Part shown: positions 1 through 6,806 of the stretch, piece after piece
Layout of the letters: each line of letters starts with the position of its first letter
Numbering within the stretch: the first letter of the stretch is position 1
From: Chitinophaga pinensis
Lineage (GTDB): Bacteria > Bacteroidota > Bacteroidia > UKL13-3
Assembly: GCA_943323675.2 (NCBI GenBank)
Contig: CALPIR020000037.1
Coordinates: 1 to 14,985, forward strand
Direction: 5' to 3'
DNA: 14,985 nucleotides
Notes under the pieces: generated by a model
Seen by the model: the letters and a program-made list of their open reading frames with translations, nothing else
What the model was told of the DNA's origin: nothing
Databases searched by the model: none
Translations under genes and position numbers: made by a program

Positions 1-579
1 ACCAAATGCGGCAGCTGATTCTTGACGAGCACTATCCCAATTGCGTTCAAACTCTTCATCATTCCAAATTATTCGCATCCCTCTTCCACCGCCACCAGCA
101 GTAGCTTTAATGATTACAGGATAACCAATTCCTTTAGCTAACTCACGACCTTCATCTGAGCTTGCAAGTAAGCCTTCACTACCTGGAATTACGGGAACGC
201 CTGCTTTTTTCATGGTATCTTTAGCACTAGCTTTATCCCCCATGGCATTAATCATTTCGGGTGAAGCGCCAATAAATTTAATTCCATGATCGCGGCAAAT
301 ACCCGAAAACTTTGCATTTTCGGATAAAAAACCATATCCTGGATGGATGGCATCCGCATTAGTAATTTCTGCCGCAGCAATAATATTAGGTATGTTAAGG
401 TATGATTGTGGAGATGGCGGAGGACCGATACAAACAGCTTCATCGGCAAATCTTACATGTAAACTATCTTTATCTGCTGTAGAGTATACAGCAACCGTTT
501 TAATCCCCATTTCGCGAGCAGTTCGAATAATTCTTAATGCTATTTCGCCACGGTTGGCAATTAATATCTTTTTAAACAT
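1..579 (-). CDS. accC: Biotin carboxylase subunit of acetyl-CoA carboxylase, N-terminal part (cut by window edge)
   Basis: This is the first 193 codons of biotin carboxylase; the rest lies beyond the left edge. The enzyme uses ATP and bicarbonate to carboxylate the biotin carried by AccB, the first half-reaction in making malonyl-CoA. The protein opens MFKKILIANRGEIALRI, the standard N-terminus of the biotin carboxylase domain. HPGYGFLSEN follows at residues 79-88, Lys116 falls where the ATP-binding lysine is expected, and the ATP-grasp glycine loop GGGGRGM is at 162-168 just after Lys158. The family is normally about 450-500 residues, so under half is present. The ATG at 579 is fixed by the match to family N-termini. 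It is the last visible gene of the minus-strand yceD-to-accC run and is separated from accB by a hairpin. I see no frameshift. Propionyl- or pyruvate-type carboxylases share this domain, but the adjacent accB supports acetyl-CoA carboxylase. Confidence 0.96.
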   Translation of the reverse strand, partial: MFKKILIANRGEIALRIIRTAREMGIKTVAVYSTADKDSLHVRFADEAVCIGPPPSPQSYLNIPNIIAAAEITNADAIHPGYGFLSENAKFSGICRDHGIKFIGASPEMINAMGDKASAKDTMKKAGVPVIPGSEGLLASSDEGRELAKGIGYPVIIKATAGGGGRGMRIIWNDEEFERNWDSARQESAAAFG

Positions 580-613
580 GCGTTGTTTTAAATGTTGATA
601 TGATTTGTAAAAA

Positions 614-651
614 CAAAGTCGACAAGCTACAAAAAGAACTTATCGACTTTG
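614..651 (-). terminator. Terminator-like or attenuator hairpin between accB and accC
   Basis: Read on the minus strand, the arms CAAAGTCGATAAG (651-639) and CTTGTCGACTTTG (626-614) pair over all 13 positions with one G-U pair. The loop is 12 bases, and TTTTT follows directly (613-609). On the plus strand the same site has a C-A mismatch, so the fold suits the minus-strand transcript. It has the form of an intrinsic terminator. Because it lies inside the acc operon, after the accB stop and about 30 bases before the accC start, it more likely causes partial termination, stabilises or processes the mRNA, or adjusts the AccB:AccC ratio. The structure is seen directly; its function is inferred. 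Confidence 0.62.
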
Positions 652-673
652 GTATTTTTATACTTTAATTATT

Positions 674-1132
674 TTACATTGGTTCAACCAAAAATAACGG
701 CTGATCGTACTCAACAGGTGAAGCATTTTCGACTAGCACCTTAACTATACGTCCTGAAATTTCTGATTCTATTTCGTTAAACAATTTCATTGCTTCTATA
801 ATACAAAGAACTTTTCCTGGTTTTATTTCATCGCCAATACCGATAAACGCAGGTTTATCAGGAGTTGATGACTTGTAAAATGTTCCAATCATTGGAGATT
901 TAATAGTAATTAAATTACTTGTATGCTCAGCAACTGGAATTGCAGGTGATGCTGTTGATGCAGGAGCCGCCATCATCATTTGTGGTTGCATCACTGTTGC
1001 CGTGTTTTGTACAAACACTTTTTCTTCTATTTTTTTAATGGCAATTTTAAAATCGCCACGTTCAATTTCAACCTCAGAAACTCCCGTTTCTGAAACCAAT
1101 TTTATCAGTTCTTTAATTTCTTTTAATTCCAT
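674..1132 (-). CDS. accB: Biotin carboxyl carrier protein of acetyl-CoA carboxylase
   Basis: This 152-residue protein carries the biotin that shuttles the carboxyl group from AccC to the carboxyltransferase; E. coli AccB is 156 residues. Residues 1-40 form the N-terminal region typical of AccB. Residues about 50-72 are a flexible Ala/Pro/Met-rich linker, and 73-152 are the biotinyl/lipoyl domain. The biotinylation motif EAMKL is at 113-117, with Lys116 the expected modified residue. The usual motif is EAMKM, and Leu here is a common variant. The stretch YKSSTPDKPAFI (86-97) matches the protruding thumb found in AccB but not in lipoyl domains, which argues against a 2-oxoacid dehydrogenase subunit. 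It lies 67 bases downstream of fabH, a gap that holds a possible promoter box, and 94 bases upstream of accC. Confidence 0.96.
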   Translation of the reverse strand: MELKEIKELIKLVSETGVSEVEIERGDFKIAIKKIEEKVFVQNTATVMQPQMMMAAPASTASPAIPVAEHTSNLITIKSPMIGTFYKSSTPDKPAFIGIGDEIKPGKVLCIIEAMKLFNEIESEISGRIVKVLVENASPVEYDQPLFLVEPM

Positions 1133-1154
1133 GTTGGAGTTATTTGAATATTAT

Positions 1155-1162
1155 CAAAAGTA
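1155..1162 (-). promoter_or_regulatory. Possible -7 promoter box upstream of accB
   Basis: The minus strand reads TACTTTTG, matching the Bacteroidota -7 consensus TAnnTTTG, 22 bases before the accB ATG in the fabH-accB gap. I found no TTTG or TTG element at the usual 18-21 base spacing upstream; the intervening DNA is an A-rich tract. It may allow accB and accC to be transcribed apart from the upstream genes, but in AT-rich DNA an isolated match can be chance. Confidence 0.25.
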
Positions 1163-1199
1163 ATTTTTTTTTAGAATTGTTTACTACTAAAGTGCAAAA

Positions 1200-2204
1200 T
1201 TAACCATTACTGCTATTGTATGCCCACTTTAAGTAAATAGAGCCCCAAGTGAACCCGCCACCAAAAGCGGATAATACAAGGTTGTCACCTTTTTTTAATT
1301 TATTTTCCCACTCCCATAGAAGTAAAGGTAAAGTGCCATTCGTGGTGTTACCAAAGTGATCAATATTTATCATCACTTTATTTTTATCCAATCCCATGCG
1401 TTCGGCAGTAGCATCAATAATTCTTAAGTTAGCTTGGTGGGGAACAAGGTAAGTAACGTCTTCTGCAGTTAGGTTGTTTCGTTCCATTATTTGAGCAGAA
1501 ACATCTGCCATGCCAGTAACTGCGAATTTAAACACTGCCTTTCCATCTTGATAAACAAAATGTTCACGTGCATCTATTGTCTCATGTGATGGTGGCCTTA
1601 ATGACCCGCCTGCTTTTTGGTGTAAATAATGACGACCTTGGCCATCAATTTTCAACACACTATCTATTATACCATTACCCTCATCGTTTGGCTCAAGTAA
1701 AACACATCCTAAACCATCACCAAAAATAATGCATGTGTTTCTGTCGGTGTAATCAATAATTGAGGACATTTTATCGCCTCCAACAACCAACACGTTTTTA
1801 TGCTTGCCCGATTCTATGAATGAAGCAGCAGTTTGTAAGGCAAACAAAAAACCTGAACAAGCTGCAGCCAAATCAAAACCCCATGCATTTTTAGCACCAA
1901 TTTTATCGGCCAAAATACAAGCGGTTGAAGGAAATACCATATCTGGCGTAACTGTAGCAAATATGATTAGCTCGATATCGTTTGCGGTTATTCCACGCTT
2001 TTTAAGCAAGCCATTAACTGCTTCAACTCCCATATCAGAAGTTGCTAAGCCGGGAGTATTCAGTAGTCTTCTTTCTTTGATACCAGTACGCGAGGTTATC
2101 CACTCGTCTGATGTATCTACTAGTTTCTCCAATTCCGCATTGGTAAGCTTGTATTCAGGAACGTATCCTTGAACGCAAGTAATTGCTGCTGTAATTTTAC
2201 TCAT
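1200..2204 (-). CDS. fabH: 3-oxoacyl-[acyl-carrier-protein] synthase III
   Basis: This 334-residue enzyme condenses acetyl-CoA (or a branched-chain acyl-CoA) with malonyl-ACP to start type II fatty acid synthesis in the cytoplasm. The Cys-His-Asn triad is intact: Cys116 in DLAAACSGF, His256 in VPHQANLRI and Asn286 in HFGNTTNG. The N-terminal stretch SDEWITSRTGIKERR (32-46) and the C-terminal FGGGFTWGS (314-322) are also family signatures, and the length is normal. The ATG at 2204 lies one base after the plsX stop, so translational coupling with plsX is likely. Primer preference, straight or branched, cannot be told from the sequence; Bacteroidota often make branched fatty acids. Confidence 0.97.
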   Translation of the reverse strand: MSKITAAITCVQGYVPEYKLTNAELEKLVDTSDEWITSRTGIKERRLLNTPGLATSDMGVEAVNGLLKKRGITANDIELIIFATVTPDMVFPSTACILADKIGAKNAWGFDLAAACSGFLFALQTAASFIESGKHKNVLVVGGDKMSSIIDYTDRNTCIIFGDGLGCVLLEPNDEGNGIIDSVLKIDGQGRHYLHQKAGGSLRPPSHETIDAREHFVYQDGKAVFKFAVTGMADVSAQIMERNNLTAEDVTYLVPHQANLRIIDATAERMGLDKNKVMINIDHFGNTTNGTLPLLLWEWENKLKKGDNLVLSAFGGGFTWGSIYLKWAYNSSNG

Positions 2205-2205
2205 T

Positions 2206-3165
2206 CTAGTTTACAGGTAATACCAAATTTTTAAATTCTTCTCTTATTATGCTGCATAAACCGGAGTCTGATACTTCTTTAGCTGTAAAAATCATATTTT
2301 TAAATGCCTTTGCGTTTGAAATACCGTGACCAATAATTACAGGGGCATTAACACCAAGAATTGGCGTACCTCCATAATTTTCGTAATTAAAACGATCAAG
2401 ATATTCATCAGTACTTCCACGTTTCTTTACAACATAGTAAAACGCTTCGTATGCTTTTAGTATAATATTACCTACAAACCCTTCGCACACTATCACATCA
2501 CTTTTATCAGTTAATAAATCTCGGCCTTCCACGTTTCCTATAAAATTAAACGGTCCTCCTGTGTCTAACAACTGATGAGCGGCTATAGTAACTAAATTAC
2601 CCTTTTCTTTCTCTTCACCAATGCTCATTAAACCAACCCTAGGAGCTTCAACCTTAAGCACGTGTTTCATCATTAAAGAGCCTAAAACGGCAAACTGATA
2701 AAGAACATCGGGCTTACAATCTGCATTTACACCCACATCCAAAAGCAATCCGGTTTTACCGTTCGGCTTAGGTACTGTAGCAGTAATGCAAGGACGAATA
2801 ACTCCTTCAATAGGTTTAACTGAGAACATCGCTCCCACCAACATGGCTCCCGTATTACCTGCACTTACAAAAGAATCGATTTGTTTGGCAGCTAATTGAC
2901 TGAAACCAACTGCTATGCTTGAGTTACGCTTTTGCGATATTGCTTTTGTGGGATGCTCTCCCATTTCGATTACTTCTGTGGTATGCACGAAATCATAATC
3001 TGATTCATTGGCACCATTTTCAGTTAGCAATTGTCTTGCTTTTGATTCATCACCAAACAACACAATTCTAACATCAGAAGTTAATTCTTTTTGGGCAAGG
3101 ATAGCTCCTTTAATAGCCTCAAGGGGGGCAAAATCACCTCCCATAATATCAAAGCCTATTCTCAT
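2206..3165 (-). CDS. plsX: Phosphate acyltransferase (acyl-ACP:phosphate transacylase)
   Basis: PlsX converts acyl-ACP and phosphate into acyl-phosphate, the donor used by PlsY in the first acylation of glycerol-3-phosphate, and acts at the inner membrane surface. From the ATG at 3165 the protein has 319 residues. It opens MRIGFDIMGGDFAP, the standard PlsX N-terminus, and carries SAGNTGA (101-107), LLDVGVNADCKP (141-152) and GLMSIGEEKEKGN (178-190), all family hallmarks. A TTG codon directly before this ATG would add one Met, but ATG is the more natural start. The gene lies 25 bases after rpmF and one base before fabH. The rpmF-plsX-fabH linkage is widespread in bacteria and places it firmly in lipid precursor supply. 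Confidence 0.97.
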   Translation of the reverse strand: MRIGFDIMGGDFAPLEAIKGAILAQKELTSDVRIVLFGDESKARQLLTENGANESDYDFVHTTEVIEMGEHPTKAISQKRNSSIAVGFSQLAAKQIDSFVSAGNTGAMLVGAMFSVKPIEGVIRPCITATVPKPNGKTGLLLDVGVNADCKPDVLYQFAVLGSLMMKHVLKVEAPRVGLMSIGEEKEKGNLVTIAAHQLLDTGGPFNFIGNVEGRDLLTDKSDVIVCEGFVGNIILKAYEAFYYVVKKRGSTDEYLDRFNYENYGGTPILGVNAPVIIGHGISNAKAFKNMIFTAKEVSDSGLCSIIREEFKNLVLPVN

Positions 3166-3190
3166 CAAGTGATACGGGTTTGGGTGAATA

Positions 3191-3376
3191 TTAAACGTCT
3201 TTTCTCATGTCAGGAAACACTAACTTACCCTTGTAAAAGCCATCAGCAGTTACACGGTGACGCAAGTGTGTTTCGCCAGAAGTAGCATCAACAGAAAGCG
3301 TTGGATTAACACCTTTGTAATGAGTTCTTCTTTTGTCTCTGCGAGTGTTCGAAATTTTTCGCTTTGGATTTGGCAT
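3191..3376 (-). CDS. rpmF: 50S ribosomal protein L32
   Basis: This 61-residue basic protein of the large ribosomal subunit opens MPNPKRKISNTRRDKRRTHY, close to the conserved L32 N-terminus with the PKRK and RRDKRRTH blocks. It contains no cysteine, so it is the zinc-independent form rather than the CxxC form. It has normal length for the Bacteroidota version, with the characteristic HLRHRVTADGFYKG segment (37-50). It sits 21 bases after the yceD-like gene and 25 bases before plsX, an order that joins ribosome assembly to lipid synthesis in many bacteria. Confidence 0.96.
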   Translation of the reverse strand: MPNPKRKISNTRRDKRRTHYKGVNPTLSVDATSGETHLRHRVTADGFYKGKLVFPDMRKDV

Positions 3377-3397
3377 AATTGTATGTTTTAGTTGTTG

Positions 3398-3916
3398 TTA
3401 AAAAATTCCTTTTAGTTTATCCCACATTGGGTTTGATTCGTTGCCATCTTTGTCATCGCTTTCGAAGTTGTTGATTTTTTTCACCAACTCTGGGTCACAT
3501 TTTTTTCCGGCCATCTCGCAAACCTTTCGTGGAGGTAGGCTTAATATAAATGATTCATACAGATATTGAGTTAAATCGTATTCCAAAATACTTTTGGTTA
3601 CGTAAATAATCTCATCGTCACTGTAATCTTCATTTTCACTTACTTTCATTAAAAGACAGAACTCGTTGTCAAGCAAAAGATCAATATCTTCAAGGCAATT
3701 GTCACATTTTTCACTAACGTTTCCTGTTAGAGTAAATTGCAGTTCGTACATGGTTTCAGTTTTAATTAACTCCAATGTAACTTTAGCCTCAGCCTTGTCA
3801 ATAATGCTTCCTTCTATTTGAGCAAAAAAAGCATCATTTAGATTGAACTCAAAATGATTTGAGCCCATACTAAGTTTATTAAACTCTATTAAATAATCTT
3901 TACCCTTCGTTACCAT
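3398..3916 (-). CDS. yceD: DUF177/YceD family protein, probable role in 23S rRNA or large-subunit maturation
   Basis: This 172-residue protein precedes rpmF, the usual position of the YceD/DUF177 family. In the family this linkage, and work on plant homologues, point to 23S rRNA processing or accumulation. Four cysteines stand out: Cys71 and Cys74 in EKCDNCLED, and Cys133 and Cys140 in RKVCEMAGKKC. They could form a metal site, though the second pair has wide spacing. An acidic segment (94-103) and the C-terminal NPMWDKLKGIF are typical of the family. It appears to be the first gene of the operon, with a promoter-like sequence just upstream. The start at 3916 is supported by the short distance to that box. 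The molecular function remains unproven, so the symbol is by family and position. Confidence 0.86.
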   Translation of the reverse strand: MVTKGKDYLIEFNKLSMGSNHFEFNLNDAFFAQIEGSIIDKAEAKVTLELIKTETMYELQFTLTGNVSEKCDNCLEDIDLLLDNEFCLLMKVSENEDYSDDEIIYVTKSILEYDLTQYLYESFILSLPPRKVCEMAGKKCDPELVKKINNFESDDKDGNESNPMWDKLKGIF

Positions 3917-3932
3917 CTTTTATAGAAGCCTG

Positions 3933-3964
3933 CAAATATAGCTAAACCAATTATTTTTTAGCAA
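3933..3964 (-). promoter_or_regulatory. Probable promoter of the yceD-rpmF-plsX-fabH-accB-accC operon
   Basis: The minus strand reads TTG (3964-3962), 21 bases, then TATATTTG (3940-3933). The second element matches the Bacteroidota -7 consensus TAnnTTTG exactly, and the first fits the -33 TTTG/TTG element. The box ends 16 bases before the yceD ATG, so the predicted leader is only about ten bases. It lies in the divergent gap with the alanine dehydrogenase-like gene. Confidence 0.5.
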
Positions 3965-4089
3965 CCTTTATACTATTTTAAACCGCTAAATACTGAAAAA
4001 CAAGCTAATACAAGACAAATCAATTTGCTAAAAAGGAAATATTCAGTAGTTTTTTATTTGAAGTGGTACTTTTTTGAGGTAGAGTTCAT

Positions 4090-4097
4090 TATTTTTG
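4090..4097 (+). promoter_or_regulatory. Possible -7 promoter box of the alanine dehydrogenase-like gene
   Basis: TATTTTTG matches TAnnTTTG and ends 18 bases before the ATG at 4116. The nearest upstream TTTG elements (4073-4076 and 4057-4060) are 13 and 29 bases away, neither at the ideal spacing, so support is moderate to weak. If real, it rules out the in-frame TTG at 4095 as start, because that codon lies inside the box. Confidence 0.3.
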
Positions 4098-4115
4098 AAA
4101 AAACACAAACCAATT

Positions 4116-5342
4116 ATGGACGAGTTAAGCAAAGCAGGTTTTAGTGAGTTAGCTAAAGCTGCAAGTATACAACCCAAAGAGGCATTATTGGAGGTGAAGA
4201 AATCATCAAAGGGCCTATTTATTGGCGTTCCCAAGGAAACAACTTTACAAGAACACAGAATTGCACTTACCCCTTCTTCGGTAAATTTATTGGTTACCAA
4301 TGGAAATGAGGTAAGAATAGAGGCCGGAGCAGGTAAGCATGCTCATTTTAGTGACCAAGATTACAGCGAGGCGGGAGCTCAAATCTGCTATAATCCCGAT
4401 GAAGTATTCAAGGCTGATGTTATCGTGAAAGTTGAGCCGCCAACAGAACATGAAATCAGTTTGCTTCAAACCCAACAATTACTGATATCTGCAATACAAC
4501 TAAGTAGTCGAAGTGATACGTATATCAGAAGTTTAATGGCTAAAAAAATGACAGCTATTGCATTTGAATTTTTAAAATCTGATGACGGAATACACCCGAT
4601 AGTTAGGAGCATGAGCGAAATATCCGGCTTATCATCAATTGCAGTAGCTGCTGAGTTACTTTGCAGCACACGAGGTGGCAAGGGAGAAATGTTAGGAGGT
4701 GTTACAGGAATTCCACCAACAGAAATTGTTATTATTGGTGCAGGAACGGTTGGAGAATATGCTGCTAGAACAGCATTAGGAAAAGGTGCTACGGTTAAAG
4801 TATTTGATAATTCATTAGAAAAACTAAGGCGATTACAGAACAACCTAGGTGTTAAAATATTTACCTCGTTGCTTCATCCAAAAATACTACAAAAGGCTCT
4901 TGAATCGGCTGATGTAGCAATTGGTTGTTTGTGGAGTGCGGAAGGAAGAAGTTTAAATGTGGTAAACGAGGAAATGGTTTGTAAAATGAAACCAATGTCG
5001 GTAATAGTTGATATTTGCATTGACCAAGGCGGATGCTTTGAAACAAGTGAAGTAACTAGCCACGATAAGCCAACTTTTATCAAACATGATGTGATTCATT
5101 ACTGCGTACCTAATATTAACTCTAGGGTTAGTCGTACTGCTAGTTATGCATTGAGCAATGTTTTAACCCCGCTACTATTGGATTTAGCTGATTGCGGTTC
5201 AATAACTGATTACTTATGGGTAAATCAATCTGCAAGAAGTGGAGTATACATTTATAAAGGGAATTTAACGAATAAACACATAGGACAACGATTAAATATC
5301 TATCCTAAAGATTTGGATTTATTGATAGCGGCACACGCCTAA
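4116..5342 (+). CDS. Alanine dehydrogenase/NAD(P) transhydrogenase alpha family protein with a His-to-Gln change at the catalytic site
   Basis: From the ATG at 4116 this is a 408-residue cytoplasmic protein. It aligns along its length with alanine dehydrogenase (about 370 residues) after an extra 35 or so N-terminal residues. Seen: IGVPKETTLQEHRIAL (36-51), KVEPP with Lys105 at the substrate-lysine position, MSEISG (166-171), the NAD-binding loop GAGTVG (208-213), and VDICIDQGGCFE (298-309) with Asp303 at the catalytic aspartate. Known alanine dehydrogenases have a catalytic His in a LHLA segment; here the matching place reads IQLSS with Gln128. The family converts alanine to pyruvate and ammonia with NAD. 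That change makes the substrate uncertain, so I give no symbol. A TTG start at 4095 would add seven residues, but it overlaps a promoter-like box. It stands alone: divergent from yceD and convergent with the wzy-like gene. Confidence 0.87.
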   Translation: MDELSKAGFSELAKAASIQPKEALLEVKKSSKGLFIGVPKETTLQEHRIALTPSSVNLLVTNGNEVRIEAGAGKHAHFSDQDYSEAGAQICYNPDEVFKADVIVKVEPPTEHEISLLQTQQLLISAIQLSSRSDTYIRSLMAKKMTAIAFEFLKSDDGIHPIVRSMSEISGLSSIAVAAELLCSTRGGKGEMLGGVTGIPPTEIVIIGAGTVGEYAARTALGKGATVKVFDNSLEKLRRLQNNLGVKIFTSLLHPKILQKALESADVAIGCLWSAEGRSLNVVNEEMVCKMKPMSVIVDICIDQGGCFETSEVTSHDKPTFIKHDVIHYCVPNINSRVSRTASYALSNVLTPLLLDLADCGSITDYLWVNQSARSGVYIYKGNLTNKHIGQRLNIYPKDLDLLIAAHA

Positions 5343-5343
5343 A

Positions 5344-6804
5344 TCAGTTCCTTACCTCGGTTAAGTGCTCATCAAATTCATCATTATTGTTATGGTATAA
5401 ATCAATTGCTACAATAATGGCAAAACTACCCCAAACCAGTGGGGCAATTTTAGTTGTTTCGCTGTAATGGTTGAGAAAGCCATGAGTAAAATAGCCAATT
5501 AATCCGAGTGTTACACCAATTAAAACAACTTTTACTTTAGCCGACTTAGTTTTGTAAAAAACATTAAAGGCGGTATTTAACCCTGATAAAATAATCATAA
5601 TTAAACTCCCCATACCAATCAATCCAGTTTCTGATAATGGATTTAAAAATTCGCTATGCGAGTTACCTTGGTTACCGAAATTTGTACTAATAAGCGTGCG
5701 GTAACGCGCTTCCTGGTAAGGGGCATAACAAAACACATAGGTGCCTGGACCAAAACCCATTATGGGTCTCTCCTTCCACATGTTTACAGCAGATATCCAA
5801 CGATTTATACGCTCTATATTTGACGCATCTGTACGTATGTTTGATGCTGATTGTAGGTGCTTGCCAAAACCTTCTCCTGAATCTTGTTTGTTTTTAGAAA
5901 GTGCGTAAAATACTTGATCTTGAAAAGCTAAAAAAAACATCACACCACAAACTAATATTATTAATTGTGTTTTAAGCTTTAGTTTAAGTGCAAGTGGTAA
6001 AATCATACCTAAAGCAACAGCAATGCTTAACCATGCAGCGCGCGTGTAAGAGTAAAATACCCCAGTAAAAAACATCACCAATAAAAAGAATACAAGCAAT
6101 GTAACAAAGATGTTTAATTTGAGTTTACGACTGTAAAACAAATACGCAAAAAACAAGGGAATAAAAAATGAAATTGCTGCTGAGTAAATTCCGTGTGCAC
6201 GATAAAAAGGCATGCTGATGTAATACGATGACTCTTGCGTAAAGCCCGATAAACTGTGCATATACAAAGTGTATGCAACAACAATTGACAAAGAGGCTAT
6301 ATATAACCACAAATATTTTGGTATATTGGATAGTTTACGGAATAACATTACTCCTAAAAAGTAATACACCACAATAAACCAAAAACGAGACAATACAAAC
6401 TTGAAGCTAACAAAAGGTAACTCACTGGTAAAAATCGTAACAATATACCACCCAATATTTACTAAAATCCAAATAGAAACTGGATGCCTGAAAACTTTTA
6501 CATCATATGCACCATCAACAATAAAACGCAGCACAGATAAAAACATCACTACCATTACTATGGGTTCATCGGGAAGGCTTATACCAAGTCCCATGCCAAT
6601 ATCATCAAACTCTATGGCAAGCGGAACAATAAAACTAAGTAAAAGTAAAACTGTATCAAGTTTAAATAAAACCAAATACGCAAATACAAGAATTAATGGT
6701 AAAACATGAATGGAATAATCATCGTTGTACACACCGTAAGTGGTGAGTAAAATAAACAATACCCCGATTGTATAAAACCAACGAATTTTAAAAATCTCAC
6801 CCAA
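5344..6804 (-). CDS. O-antigen ligase/polymerase family (Wzy/WaaL) membrane protein
   Basis: This 486-residue, very hydrophobic inner-membrane protein probably has ten or more membrane helices. It matches the Wzy_C/O-antigen ligase fold: SYTRAAWLS (252-260) with the conserved Arg255, then a large periplasmic loop with ERINRW (331-336), ERPIMGFGPGTY (345-356) and NSHSEFLNPLSETGLIG (381-397), including His383. Such proteins polymerise or ligate lipid-linked oligosaccharides in the periplasm; polymerase and ligase cannot be told apart here. It is the third gene of a minus-strand wzx-wzz-wzy set. The start is the TTG at 6804, two bases after the wzz-like stop. The next in-frame ATG is at residue 71, beyond the first membrane helices, and an in-frame stop lies just upstream. 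Its stop codon is one base from that of the convergent dehydrogenase gene. Confidence 0.87.
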   Translation of the reverse strand: MGEIFKIRWFYTIGVLFILLTTYGVYNDDYSIHVLPLILVFAYLVLFKLDTVLLLLSFIVPLAIEFDDIGMGLGISLPDEPIVMVVMFLSVLRFIVDGAYDVKVFRHPVSIWILVNIGWYIVTIFTSELPFVSFKFVLSRFWFIVVYYFLGVMLFRKLSNIPKYLWLYIASLSIVVAYTLYMHSLSGFTQESSYYISMPFYRAHGIYSAAISFFIPLFFAYLFYSRKLKLNIFVTLLVFFLLVMFFTGVFYSYTRAAWLSIAVALGMILPLALKLKLKTQLIILVCGVMFFLAFQDQVFYALSKNKQDSGEGFGKHLQSASNIRTDASNIERINRWISAVNMWKERPIMGFGPGTYVFCYAPYQEARYRTLISTNFGNQGNSHSEFLNPLSETGLIGMGSLIMIILSGLNTAFNVFYKTKSAKVKVVLIGVTLGLIGYFTHGFLNHYSETTKIAPLVWGSFAIIVAIDLYHNNNDEFDEHLTEVRN

Positions 6805-6806
6805 AA

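Noticed and set aside
1164..1172. Nine-T run in the fabH-accB gap as a terminator T-tract
   Set aside because: No stem lies next to it on the plus strand, and on the minus strand (the coding direction here) it is an A-run.
1804..2172. Plus-strand 122-codon open frame opposite fabH
   Set aside because: It is the complement of the conserved fabH N-terminal half, including the active-site Cys region.
4466..4843. Antisense 125-codon open frame inside the dehydrogenase-like gene
   Set aside because: It lies wholly opposite a gene with clear family motifs, and its own translation shows no recognisable domain.
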